The notes beneath the pieces were generated by a model. The model was given only the letters and a program-made list of their open reading frames with translations, was not told the origin of the DNA and ran no database searches. Positions 51,336 through 59,088 of a DNA stretch of 64,000 bases are shown here, one piece after another (position 1 is the stretch's first letter; each line of letters starts with the position of its first letter). Position numbers and translations under genes: made by a program. The DNA is from CAXBCP01 sp963974055 (GTDB lineage Bacteria; Pseudomonadota; Alphaproteobacteria; MPNO01; UBA830), in the NCBI GenBank assembly GCA_963974055.1, contig CAXBCP010000016.1, positions 52,400-116,399 on the forward strand, read 5' to 3'.

Positions 51336-51786
51336 TGCGGGCTTTCCTTTTCTTCGGGGAGACGGCGACATCTTCAGGCGTGCCGACATCGCTCAGCGTT
51401 TCCATGATCGAACATTCGTGTAACGCGCCTTTCCCGGGACACGCCGAGATCAGCTCGTCGAGCGCCAATTGGATATCCTGAAGATGGGCGATCTTTTGCT
51501 CTACTTCATCGCGCTTGGCAATCGCCCGGGCGCGGACGTCGGCACTGTCGGCCCCGGGGTCCGCCCGCAAAGACAGAAGCTCGTCGATCTCTTTTAACGA
51601 GAATCCCAATTCCTGGGCCTGCCGGATAAACCGGATTCGGTGCACGGTCTCTTCGGGATAAACCCGAAAGCCCGCATCCTGCGGTTTGCGAGGTTGTTCG
51701 ATCAGACCTTTTCGTTCATAGAACCGGATCGTCTCGACGCCGACTCCCGCCTTGCCGGCTGCCCGGCTGATGGTCATCGTTGTCAT
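51328..51786 (-). CDS. MerR family regulator, second copy, lacking the first mercury cysteine
   Basis: A 152-residue regulator: TISRAAGKAGVGVETIRFYE, then GFRVYPEETVHRIRFIRQAQELGFSLKEIDEL, then a long helix. The C-terminal pair ACPGKGALHEC has eight residues between the cysteines, exactly as in Tn501 MerR. But the equivalent of Cys79 falls in PGADSADVR, where no cysteine is present. So one of three mercury ligands is missing and another metal may be sensed. ATG 51786 follows GGGAGA by five bases. It is transcribed with the HMA-OMP-NHL genes and has a mer-type promoter upstream. Confidence 0.88.
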   Translation of the reverse strand: MTTMTISRAAGKAGVGVETIRFYERKGLIEQPRKPQDAGFRVYPEETVHRIRFIRQAQELGFSLKEIDELLSLRADPGADSADVRARAIAKRDEVEQKIAHLQDIQLALDELISACPGKGALHECSIMETLSDVGTPEDVAVSPKKRKARND

Positions 51787-51859
51787 GGCGGTCTCCCTGG
51801 TCTGTTTACGGCATTTTCCGCTCGGCTCGGACAACAGCCCGGAAGCGCGACATCAAGCA

Positions 51860-51890
51860 ATCTAAACTCCGTATGAAGGTACGGAGTCAA
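51860..51890 (-). promoter_or_regulatory. mer-type promoter/operator for the second MerR operon
   Basis: Minus strand: TTGACT (51890-51885), a 19-base spacer, TTAGAT (51865-51860). The spacer contains the perfect dyad ACTCCGTA-N6-TACGGAGT (51866-51873 and 51880-51887), nearly identical to the classical mer operator of Tn21/Tn501 (CTCCGTAC...GTACGGA). Confidence 0.85.
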
Positions 51891-51949
51891 CAACAAGCGA
51901 ATTGGCAAATTTCGGACAGATTATGGCGACCATGGCTGCGGCTTCAGAC

Positions 51950-53269
51950 TTAGTTATGTCTTGGCCAATGCGGGTGATAATCGTCAATTACATATGTATG
52001 GCTGTGCGACGGCGAGTCATGAATATGCGGGTGACCCGCCGGAAGACTGTCGTGGCGGTGTTCCAGGTCGTTCACCTCAGCCTTTGGCCATAAAACAATT
52101 GCCAGGAGCGTACCGCTAGCGGCGAGCGCAGCAAGACAACCAAGGGCTACCGTCGGGCCGGATGTCGTAATTAACCAGCCCGCAAGAGGATAGGTTACAA
52201 GCCAGCAGGCATGAGAAAGTGCGAACTGAGCGGCGAAAACAGCGGGGCGATCTTCCGGGTGGGCGGACTGTCGCAGCAATCGGCCCGCCGGGGTCAGAAC
52301 GGTCGAATATCCGATGCCAATGAGAACCCACGCGGCAATCAGCGCGCCCAACGACAACCTGTAGAATTCGATCACTCCGGCAAGAACGAGAAGCGCGAAC
52401 AATAGGACCGCCGCACCGCCGATCATCACTGGCCGGTCCTGAAGCCGGTCGAGCAAGCGTGGCAGCGCCAGAGCCGCCAGCATCGAGCCGCCGCCAAAGA
52501 CACCGAGCACGATGGCCACATGGGACTCGTCCAGCCCAAGATCTCCCCGAACGAGAACGATCGTGTTGACCAGGACCATCGCTCCCGCTGCGGCGGCCGT
52601 GAGGTTCAGAGCCAAAAGTCCCCGCAGGCGGGGTGTTGCAAGGTAAATGCGTATTCCGCGCGTTGTCCGGTCGTAAATCCCGCGAGGGGTGGAGGGTACG
52701 GGGCTCGGCAGCATCACAGAAACCACCAAAGCGGCGGAGGCGAGGAACCCGAGCACCGTGCCGATAAAGAGCGCGTGATACGAGACAACCGCGAGCAGGA
52801 CTGCCGCCAGCATCGGGCTGATCAGGTTTTCCAGATCATAGGCAAGGCGAGAGAGCGACAGCGCCCGCGTATAACGGTCCTCTTCGGTCAGGATGTCCGG
52901 GATCGCAGCCTGAAAGACCGGTGTAAAGCCTGCGGAAGCCGACTGCAGCAGGAAGATCAGGACATAGACCTGCCAGACCTCGGTGACGAACGGCAAAAGC
53001 AGCGCAATACCTGCCCGCACCAGATCGAGACAAACCAGCAGGGTGCGGCGCGGCAGGCGATCCGCAAAGGCCGCTGCAATCGGCGCAATCCCGACATAGG
53101 CGGCCATTTTGATCGCGAAAACGGTGCCCAGCACCAACCCCGCTTGCCCCTCCGCCAGGTCATAGGCCAGAAGGCCAAGTGCTACCGTGGCCAGACCGGT
53201 CCCGAGAAGCGCCACCACCTGGGCCAGAAAAAGGTGCCTATAAGTTCGATCAGCAAGCACGGAGAGCAT
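51950..53269 (-). CDS. MFS exporter with histidine-rich C-terminal tail, probably nickel/cobalt
   Basis: A 439-residue inner-membrane transporter with about twelve hydrophobic segments. The MFS A-type motif is seen as AFADRLPRRTLLV near residue 65. The last 30 residues carry nine histidines (HRHDSLPAGHPHIHDSPSHS and on), a tail typical of nickel or cobalt exporters such as NreB. It is preceded in the same strand by the CsoR/RcnR regulator, 12 bases away. The metal is inferred from the tail and the regulator type. Confidence 0.88.
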   Translation of the reverse strand: MLSVLADRTYRHLFLAQVVALLGTGLATVALGLLAYDLAEGQAGLVLGTVFAIKMAAYVGIAPIAAAFADRLPRRTLLVCLDLVRAGIALLLPFVTEVWQVYVLIFLLQSASAGFTPVFQAAIPDILTEEDRYTRALSLSRLAYDLENLISPMLAAVLLAVVSYHALFIGTVLGFLASAALVVSVMLPSPVPSTPRGIYDRTTRGIRIYLATPRLRGLLALNLTAAAAGAMVLVNTIVLVRGDLGLDESHVAIVLGVFGGGSMLAALALPRLLDRLQDRPVMIGGAAVLLFALLVLAGVIEFYRLSLGALIAAWVLIGIGYSTVLTPAGRLLRQSAHPEDRPAVFAAQFALSHACWLVTYPLAGWLITTSGPTVALGCLAALAASGTLLAIVLWPKAEVNDLEHRHDSLPAGHPHIHDSPSHSHTYVIDDYHPHWPRHN

Positions 53270-53281
53270 GGAACTTGTCCC

Positions 53282-53560
53282 TCAGAGATATTTGGTGATC
53301 GCCTTGAACTCAGTGGTGTCCGGGCGTGCGTCCGCCTCTGCATCCGCAAGGGCTGCGTCGAGGCAATGATCGATATGGTCCTGTATGAGGACACGCTTGG
53401 CCTGCGAGATCGCTTTTTCCACGGCATGGAGCTGCTGGGCGATATCGACGCAGGGACGACCGGTTTCGATCATCCCGATGACGCTGTGCAAGTGACCGCC
53501 GGCGCGTTTAAGCCGCTTGACGATATTCGGATGGGTTGCGTGTTGGGCAGGTTCTGTCAT
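53282..53560 (-). CDS. CsoR/RcnR family metal-sensing repressor
   Basis: A 92-residue all-helical repressor. Ligand positions by the family scheme are Cys37 (GRPCVDI), His62 and Cys66 (DHIDHCLD), which is the Cys-His-Cys set of CsoR, with an extra His65 and N-terminal His7 and His10 that resemble RcnR/NreA-type sensors. It could respond to Cu(I), Ni or Co. I chose ATG 53560; a longer frame passes through the operator. It is divergent from the His-rich peptide and HupE-like genes and just upstream of the MFS exporter. Confidence 0.9.
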   Translation of the reverse strand: MTEPAQHATHPNIVKRLKRAGGHLHSVIGMIETGRPCVDIAQQLHAVEKAISQAKRVLIQDHIDHCLDAALADAEADARPDTTEFKAITKYL

Positions 53561-53566
53561 ATACAA

Positions 53567-53591
53567 TATATATCCCCCTGGGGGGGATATA
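53567..53591. promoter_or_regulatory. CsoR/RcnR-type operator with C5/G7 tracts
   Basis: TATATATCCCCC then TGGGGGGGATATA: a G/C-tract flanked by ATAT on both sides, the style of CsoR and RcnR/NreA operators. It lies seven bases before the regulator ATG and 62 bases before the His-rich peptide gene, so it can control both directions. Confidence 0.75.
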
Positions 53592-53652
53592 ACAAGCATT
53601 AGACCTTTGCGGCTTGAGCTTCACGGAAGAGACCGGACACAAGCGGGTAGAC

Positions 53653-54018
53653 ATGGCGCGTCGGCTAAAAATCACGATCCATTTGGTGTTGACGGTCTCG
53701 CTGACGCTCGCGCTCGTTCTGTCTTCGAATTTACATTCTGCCTCGCACGATCCCGTGGCCATCGCGGCGATCGCCGCGCAACACGTCGCAGAAACGGGCG
53801 CGCACGGTCATTCCCATGAAGAGACCGACAGTGAGAGCCCGAGTCACGCCTTCCACGGCCACGCGCATGATGCGGCCGATCACGATCATAATGTTGCTTT
53901 TCTGCCTCCCCGCGACGCATCGAACCGCCTGATCCTGGATAGTTCCCAATGGCTGCTCGCACTTACCCGCACATGGCAGGGTCCCGCCTTCGATCTGGAT
54001 AGGCCTCCACGCGGATGA
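53653..54018 (+). CDS. Small exported histidine-rich protein
   Basis: A 121-residue protein. A signal peptide or anchor (residues 5-25, LKITIHLVLTVSLTLALVLSS) is followed by a histidine-rich mature part. At least fourteen His lie between residues 30 and 90, for example GAHGHSHEETDSE, HAFHGHAHDAADHDHN. No known enzyme motif. It probably binds Ni, Co or Zn in the periplasm. ATG 53653 is preferred to an upstream TTG at 53614. It is the first gene of the CsoR-controlled unit opposite the MFS exporter. Confidence 0.75.
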   Translation: MARRLKITIHLVLTVSLTLALVLSSNLHSASHDPVAIAAIAAQHVAETGAHGHSHEETDSESPSHAFHGHAHDAADHDHNVAFLPPRDASNRLILDSSQWLLALTRTWQGPAFDLDRPPRG

Positions 54019-54073
54019 ACCCGCGCCAAACCGGCGCTTTCATCCGACAATCAAACAACGTGGAAACCATCCA

Positions 54074-54808
54074 ATGACTTACACCCGACTTAACGCGCCG
54101 GGGGATTCGCCCTGTCTGTGGCGGACGCTCCTCATTATCCTCGCCCTGGGCTGTCTGGCGATCCTTGTCAGCGGTACATCGGCCCTGGCACATGCCGTCA
54201 CAGAAGGCGACAAGGGCTACATTATGGAGATCAGCGGCATACACCTGATCCCCTTCACCTATCTCGGCGCCAAGCATATGGTCACCGGATACGATCACCT
54301 GCTGTTCCTCTTCGGCGTCGTCTTCTTCCTCTACAAGATGAAACACGTCGCCATCTATGTCAGCCTGTTCGCGGTCGGGCATTCGACGACGATGCTCGCG
54401 GGCGTCTATTTCGGCTGGGGCGTCAATTCCTACCTGATTGACGCCATTATTGGTCTGTCCGTCGTTTACAAGGCGCTCGACAACCTCGGCGCCTACCAGC
54501 GCTGGTTCGGTGTACAGCCGAACACTAAGGCGGCAACCCTGATCTTCGGCCTTTTCCATGGTCTGGGCCTGGCGACCAAGATTATCGACTACGAGATCGC
54601 CGAAGACGGCTTGTTGCCGAACCTTCTGGCATTCAATGTCGGCGTCGAGATTGGCCAGCTGACAGCCCTTGCCATCATCCTGATCGTCATGGGGTTCTGG
54701 CGGAGGAACCCAGGTTTCTGGAAACACGCCTACACCGCGAACGTCGTGATGCTGTCCGCCGGATTTATTCTGATCGGCTTTCAGCTTACCGGCTATTTCG
54801 TCGCCTAA
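54074..54808 (+). CDS. HupE/UreJ-type membrane protein
   Basis: A 244-residue inner-membrane protein with about seven hydrophobic segments after an N-terminal signal-like segment (residues 18-40). The family signature is HMVTGYDHLLFLFGVVFFLY near residue 72 (HupE/UreJ HxxxGxDH pattern). LFAVGHSTTMLAGVYFGW and LIFGLFHGLGLATKI follow, with conserved His. HupE and UreJ proteins move nickel or cobalt. Here a regulator of the CsoR/RcnR type and a His-rich peptide accompany it. Direction of transport is not deducible. Confidence 0.85.
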   Translation: MTYTRLNAPGDSPCLWRTLLIILALGCLAILVSGTSALAHAVTEGDKGYIMEISGIHLIPFTYLGAKHMVTGYDHLLFLFGVVFFLYKMKHVAIYVSLFAVGHSTTMLAGVYFGWGVNSYLIDAIIGLSVVYKALDNLGAYQRWFGVQPNTKAATLIFGLFHGLGLATKIIDYEIAEDGLLPNLLAFNVGVEIGQLTALAIILIVMGFWRRNPGFWKHAYTANVVMLSAGFILIGFQLTGYFVA

Positions 54809-54832
54809 TCACCCTTAAAGGAGACTTTAAAA

Positions 54833-55477
54833 ATGTACAATGCGAACAAACCGAACCCCGAAGACCTGCCGAGCGCGGCGCGGCTTCTGAAATCGACTGT
54901 TATCGCGGCGATAGCCGCCGCGATCGTTCTCGTAACCATCGTCCTGCCTGCCGAATACGGGGTCGACCCGACGCGTATCGGCAAGATGCTCGGGTTGGCC
55001 AGTATGGGCGAGATCAAGATTCAACTGGCCGAAGAGGCCGAGGCTGACAAACGGAAGGAGCTTCAGAAAAAGAAAGACGGCGACGATCGGTCGAGCCTGA
55101 TAAACGGCATGTTCGGCCTTTTCGTCGGTTCTGCGCAGGCCCAGACCACGAAGCCGAAGCCGGAATGGACCGATAAAGTCAGCGTCACTCTGACGCCCGG
55201 CAAAGGCGCGGAAATCAAGCTCGCAATGAAAAAAGATGGCGTGGCGGAATTCGCATGGACGGTCGAGGGGGGGCGCGTCAATTACGACCTCCATGGGGAC
55301 GGCAGCGGACAATCCATCAGCTACAAAAAGGGCCGTGCGGTTCCCGGACATGAAGGCTCCCTGAAAGCCAAATTCACGGGCAATCATGGATGGTTCTGGC
55401 GCAACCGCGGTAAACAGAATGTGACCGTCACCCTGCGCGTCCGCGGCGGCTACAGCGAGGTAAAACGAATGTACTGA
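54833..55477 (+). CDS. Transmembrane anchor protein of the HupE-like unit
   Basis: A 214-residue protein with one N-terminal membrane segment (residues 19-42, STVIAAIAAAIVLVTIVLPA). A charged helical linker (EEAEADKRKELQKKKDGDD) and a periplasmic beta-rich domain follow, ending WRNRGKQNVTVTLRVRGGYSEVKRMY. An Ala-Gln-Ala signal-like junction (VGSAQAQT) lies inside. I know the type as a transmembrane anchor protein that co-occurs with HupE-like genes in alphaproteobacteria; its role is not known. AAAGGAGACT precedes the ATG. A strong hairpin terminator follows. Confidence 0.8.
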   Translation: MYNANKPNPEDLPSAARLLKSTVIAAIAAAIVLVTIVLPAEYGVDPTRIGKMLGLASMGEIKIQLAEEAEADKRKELQKKKDGDDRSSLINGMFGLFVGSAQAQTTKPKPEWTDKVSVTLTPGKGAEIKLAMKKDGVAEFAWTVEGGRVNYDLHGDGSGQSISYKKGRAVPGHEGSLKAKFTGNHGWFWRNRGKQNVTVTLRVRGGYSEVKRMY

Positions 55478-55871
55478 GCGCAAACCGCCCTTGTCTGTTT
55501 ATAGACGAGGGCGGAACGTTTTAAGAGCAACCCGACTTGAGGTCGGAAGGTGATATCGGCATCGTCGGTGGATGCAGAATCCCGTCCGCGCCATGAACCG
55601 AGCCGCCGGCATAGGTTTGTTCACGCCGTTACTGGGACAGGCCCAGACACAGACAAAGGACTTGAACCGTGATTTTGGACAGCCTGAATTCCGTATAATT
55701 GCATGGGGTCGAGAACAAGCGAATGGGCCGATTTCGAACAGATTATGGCACCCGTCCGGTCGTTCGGTGTCCTGCTCGCCGTATTTCGCGCCACCCTTCC
55801 GCGCGACCGAAAGCCGCGGCGGCGAAAATTATCTTGCCAATGCAACACGCCAGTCCCATGTTTGACCGGAT
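55478..55871. other. Intergenic region with terminator and decayed mer operator
   Basis: 394 bases with no convincing gene. They contain the terminator at 55485-55514 and a decayed copy (55689-55753) of the mer-type operator region at 51868-51931. Short reading frames here have no family signal. Confidence 0.65.
55485..55522 (+). terminator. Rho-independent-type terminator after the anchor-protein gene
   Basis: CCGCCCTTGTCT (55485-55496) pairs with AGACGAGGGCGG (55503-55514) with one mismatched pair and a six-base loop, followed by AACGTTTT. It lies eight bases after the stop codon of the plus-strand unit 53653-55477. Confidence 0.7.
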
Positions 55872-56222
55872 ATGAAAAAGTGGTCGTCACGCTGGATCGT
55901 TGTTAGCCTCCTCGGCATTATGCTGGGCGCCGGGATGACTCTGTCCGCAGTTCAGGCCAACACCATGACCGTCGATATGGCTCTTGCGGGCGATATAAAC
56001 CCTGCCGGCGACGAGGATTGCGGTGGTTGCGGAACCGACGATACAGCCGCTGCCGGAAGCTGCCATTCCGTCTGCGCCTCCAGCGTTTTCAACATGCCGG
56101 TGCCCGCGAACGATCTACGACCTCGCGGACCGGTTAAATCGGTTCAAAGCGCCTCTCCCGTGCTGCTCGGTACGGTGTTTACCCCCGACCCCTTTCCACC
56201 CAGACCGACCTTCCTTCTCTGA
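55872..56222 (+). CDS. Small exported protein before the multicopper oxidase
   Basis: A 116-residue protein with a signal peptide (residues 8-29, ending VQAN). The mature part is short with a cysteine cluster (EDCGGCGTDDTAAAGSCHSVC, five Cys within 21 residues), then a Pro-rich tail (VFTPDPFPPRPTFLL). It resembles small periplasmic copper-cluster proteins of the DUF2946-like kind, but the match is weak. The cysteines could bind Cu(I). No clear ribosome site is seen. Confidence 0.6.
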   Translation: MKKWSSRWIVVSLLGIMLGAGMTLSAVQANTMTVDMALAGDINPAGDEDCGGCGTDDTAAAGSCHSVCASSVFNMPVPANDLRPRGPVKSVQSASPVLLGTVFTPDPFPPRPTFLL

Positions 56223-56231
56223 CGTTTCGCC

Positions 56232-56250
56232 CCCGCGAATAAAGCGGGGC
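56232..56250. terminator. Small GC hairpin after the Cys-rich peptide gene
   Basis: CCCCGC (56232-56237) and GCGGGG (56245-56250) form a stem with a seven-base loop. No T-tract follows, so it may be an attenuator or RNA-stability element and not a true terminator. Confidence 0.35.
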
Positions 56251-56327
56251 TGATCGTTCGGGCCTGATCGGATATCGCCGTCCAGACTTTAATCTGGCTG
56301 GCGGCATCCTATCGACGTTCAAATTCC

Positions 56328-56346
56328 GTCGTCTTTGAAAGACGAC
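56328..56346. promoter_or_regulatory. Perfect dyad upstream of the multicopper oxidase
   Basis: GTCGTCTTT-G-AAAGACGAC, arms of nine bases exactly complementary around a single base, 27 bases before the oxidase ATG. It may be an operator or a hairpin in the leader. The protein that binds it is not known. Confidence 0.55.
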
Positions 56347-56372
56347 AATTGTGAACACAGGAAAATCGGACA

Positions 56373-57803
56373 ATGCACATTCGTAATACGACACACCCCT
56401 CGCGCCGGGCATTTATCGCCGCCAGTGCGGGTTTGGCGCTAACAACGGCGTTGCCCTTTGGCGGCGCTCGGGCGGCGGGTACACGTGACTACCGACTTGC
56501 GGCCGCGCCGGGAAGCACGCGGCTGGCCGGCGCCAAATATCCGGAAACGGCGGTCTGGGCGTATAACGGCCAGGTGCCCGGAACTGAAATCCGCGTCCGG
56601 CAGGGCGATCGGGTACGCATCGTCGTTGACAACCGGCTTGACGAGGAATCCACAGTCCACTGGCACGGTCTTCGCGTGCCGAACGCGATGGACGGCGTGC
56701 CCCACCTGACCCAGAAACCGATCGCACCGGGCAAAAGCTTTACCTACGAATTCGATGTCCCCGATGCCGGAACCTATTGGTACCATCCGCACCAGCGCGG
56801 TTTCGAGCAGGTTGCGCGCGGTCTATATGGCCCTCTGATCGTCGAGGAGAAAGAACCGGTCCGGGTCGACCGGGACATTACCTGGGTACTCGACGACTGG
56901 CGGCTCACCCCCGATGCCTCGATCAGCGGCGATTTTGGCAGTTTTCACGATATGAGCCACAACGGCCGGGTCGGCAATCTGATGACCATCAACGGACGGG
57001 AGCCGGATAAATTTACGGTCCGAAGCGGCGAGCGCATCAGGCTGCGTCTGATCAACGCCGCAAACGCCCGCATCTTCGCGCTCAACTTCGCCGGTCATCG
57101 CCCCACAATAATCGCCTATGACGGCCAACCGGTAACGCCTCATGAGACGCCCGAAGGACAGGTGGTCCTAGGTCCGGCGATGCGCGCAGATCTCATTATC
57201 GATATGACCAACCGGCCGGGCGAAAACTTCAAGGTCACCGATACGTTCTATCGCGGTATGGAATATACCGTGCGCGATCTCGCATACGGGCCGGCGCCGT
57301 TGCGCGACCGCCCGCTGGAATCGTCTATCGCACTCGTCGGCAACACGATGCCGGAACCCGACCTCGCGGGCGCCATACGTCACGATGTGCAATTCGGCGG
57401 CGGCATGATGGGCGGCATGATGCGGGGTATGATGGGCGGTCGTCGTGTCTCCATGCGCGATATGATGCGCAACGGGAAAGCCTGGACGGTCAACGGCGTC
57501 GCCGCCACCGGCCATGTTATGGACCCGCTGCTGAAGCTGGCGCGAGGCCGGACATACGTTCTGGCTCTCGACAACGATACCGCGTGGCATCACCCGATCC
57601 ATTTACATGGCCACTCGTTCCGGGTCATCGCCCGCAACGGCAAGCCGACACGGCATCGCGAATGGCAGGACACGGTGCTGATGGCGCCGCGCGAGCGCGC
57701 CGAGATTGCATTCGTTGCCGACAACCCCGGCGACTGGATGTTCCATTGCCATATTTTTGAACATCAGGCGGGCGGAATGATGGGAGTCATCCGCGTCACC
57801 TGA
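56373..57803 (+). CDS. Multicopper oxidase (CueO/CopA type), Tat-exported
   Basis: A 476-residue periplasmic laccase-like enzyme that oxidises Cu(I). The Tat signal is SRRAFIAASAGLALTTAL (twin Arg at 11-12). Copper ligands are in VHWHGLR, TYWYHPHQRGFEQ, HPIHLHGHSF near residue 411 and WMFHCHIFEHQAGGMMGV near the end. A Met-rich insert (GGGMMGGMMRGMMGGRR, about 345-365) corresponds to the copper-relay loop of CueO. It is the first large gene of the copper-type run. A perfect dyad lies upstream. Confidence 0.92.
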   Translation: MHIRNTTHPSRRAFIAASAGLALTTALPFGGARAAGTRDYRLAAAPGSTRLAGAKYPETAVWAYNGQVPGTEIRVRQGDRVRIVVDNRLDEESTVHWHGLRVPNAMDGVPHLTQKPIAPGKSFTYEFDVPDAGTYWYHPHQRGFEQVARGLYGPLIVEEKEPVRVDRDITWVLDDWRLTPDASISGDFGSFHDMSHNGRVGNLMTINGREPDKFTVRSGERIRLRLINAANARIFALNFAGHRPTIIAYDGQPVTPHETPEGQVVLGPAMRADLIIDMTNRPGENFKVTDTFYRGMEYTVRDLAYGPAPLRDRPLESSIALVGNTMPEPDLAGAIRHDVQFGGGMMGGMMRGMMGGRRVSMRDMMRNGKAWTVNGVAATGHVMDPLLKLARGRTYVLALDNDTAWHHPIHLHGHSFRVIARNGKPTRHREWQDTVLMAPRERAEIAFVADNPGDWMFHCHIFEHQAGGMMGVIRVT

Positions 57804-57848
57804 TCTTTCTTCCGCACAGTCAAATCCACAACGACCAACAAGGAGACA

Positions 57849-58307
57849 ATGATCATGCGTAAAATATTATCGTTTACGGCCCTTGCCCTCGGGCTCGCTT
57901 TTGCCGCACCCGCTCTCGCGCAGAACGTCGTGCCGGAGATCACGATATTCAAAAATCCGCAATGCGGTTGCTGTGAGAACTATGCCAACTATCTGGCGAA
58001 AAACGGTTTCGTGGTAACGGTCAAACCGACGCATGACCTCGCCGCCCTGAGCCGCATGGCCGGTATCACCGACGAATTCCAGGGCTGTCACCTCGGAATG
58101 GTCGACGGGTATGCAGTGAGCGGGCACGTGCCGGTCAAGACCCTTAAGCGGCTGCTTACCGAGCGTCCGTCGATCAAGGGTATCACCCTGCCGGGAATGC
58201 CCATGGGTTCACCCGGTATGAACGGGGCCAAGACAGAGCCGTTTACGATTTATGAGGTCGGCTCCGGGGACAAGTCCGCGACGCCGAAGGTATATGCGGT
58301 CGAATGA
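57849..58307 (+). CDS. DUF411 metal-binding protein
   Basis: A 152-residue periplasmic protein (signal peptide residues 3-25, ending ALAQ). DUF411 core: ITIFKNPQCGCCENYANYL with Cys39, Cys41 and Cys42, then GCHLGMVDGYAVSGHVPV with a fourth Cys and His, and a Met/Pro/Gly-rich turn (LPGMPMGSPGM). The family is known from copper-resistance clusters and probably carries Cu(I) or other soft metals. AAGGAGAC directly precedes the ATG. Its stop overlaps the cytochrome c gene. Confidence 0.9.
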   Translation: MIMRKILSFTALALGLAFAAPALAQNVVPEITIFKNPQCGCCENYANYLAKNGFVVTVKPTHDLAALSRMAGITDEFQGCHLGMVDGYAVSGHVPVKTLKRLLTERPSIKGITLPGMPMGSPGMNGAKTEPFTIYEVGSGDKSATPKVYAVE

Positions 58308-58822
58308 AAAGCGACCGAAAATGGTTTCGCTCCACAGCGATCGGTGTCGCGACCGTGGCACTGATCGCTGGGGCGGCGGGTCTGTGGCTTTGGACCGATA
58401 CGACCGAACCGCCCGTGACGCGGATCGACGCGAACGATCCGGGCCTCGTTGCGCTCGGCCGAACGGTTTACATGCAGAATTGCGCGTCATGTCATGGCGC
58501 CAAACTGGAGGGCCAGCCCGACTGGCGCGTTCGCAAACCGGACGGAAAATTGCCTGCGCCGCCGCATGATGAGTCAGGTCACACCTGGCATCACGCGGAT
58601 CAACAGATTTTTGGTCTGACCAGAGACGGGCTGAAGCCGCCGCTCGCCCCGGAAGGATACCAGAGCGACATGCCGGCGTTTGGCGATGTGCTGACGGATG
58701 ACCAGATCATAGCGACGCTTGCTTTCATAAAGAGCACCTGGCCTGCCCCGATCCGCGCCCGTCAGACCCGCATAGACGAAGCAGTACGCAAACAAGCCGA
58801 TTTCAAAGGAGAGAAGAAATGA
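58304..58822 (+). CDS. Membrane-anchored c-type cytochrome
   Basis: A 172-residue protein with an N-terminal membrane anchor (residues 11-31) and one class I cytochrome c domain. The haem site is Cys60-Cys63-His64 (NCASCHGAK), and a Met ligand is probably in YQSDMPAFGDVL. It lies in a run with the multicopper oxidase and SCO protein, so electron transfer to or from copper redox chemistry is likely. Both ends overlap neighbours (ATGA with DUF411, ATGATG with the next gene). Confidence 0.9.
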   Translation: MKSDRKWFRSTAIGVATVALIAGAAGLWLWTDTTEPPVTRIDANDPGLVALGRTVYMQNCASCHGAKLEGQPDWRVRKPDGKLPAPPHDESGHTWHHADQQIFGLTRDGLKPPLAPEGYQSDMPAFGDVLTDDQIIATLAFIKSTWPAPIRARQTRIDEAVRKQADFKGEKK

Positions 58823-59088
58823 TGAACGGAATGATGGACGGCGGCGGCATGATGGGCGGCGGCATGATGTGGGGCATGGGCCTCTTCGGACTTGCTGTAA
58901 TAGTACTTCTGGTGTTGGCGGTGGCAGCGCTCGTTAAATATCTTTTCTTTAACGGGGGTACCGAAAGATCTTCGGCGAAACCTGAAACTACAACGACCGT
59001 GCGGGCGCCTGAACTGCCGCAGAGTCCTGGCCATGAGAACAGAGATGGCGGCCCATCAACCCGTTCTTCCGGAGGGCCGAAATCATGA
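58819..59088 (+). CDS. Methionine-rich small membrane protein
   Basis: An 89-residue protein whose first 20 residues contain nine Met among Gly (MMNGMMDGGGMMGGGMMWGM), a Cu(I)-type binding stretch. One membrane helix (about 21-44) and a polar disordered tail follow. AAAGGAGAGAAG lies before the ATG, which overlaps the cytochrome stop. It is typical of copper-resistance loci, but no family name applies. Confidence 0.8.
   Translation: MMNGMMDGGGMMGGGMMWGMGLFGLAVIVLLVLAVAALVKYLFFNGGTERSSAKPETTTTVRAPELPQSPGHENRDGGPSTRSSGGPKS

Noticed and set aside
57405..57450. Short tandem repeat (GGCATGATG-like) inside the multicopper oxidase
   Set aside because: It encodes the Met-rich copper loop and is explained by protein function.
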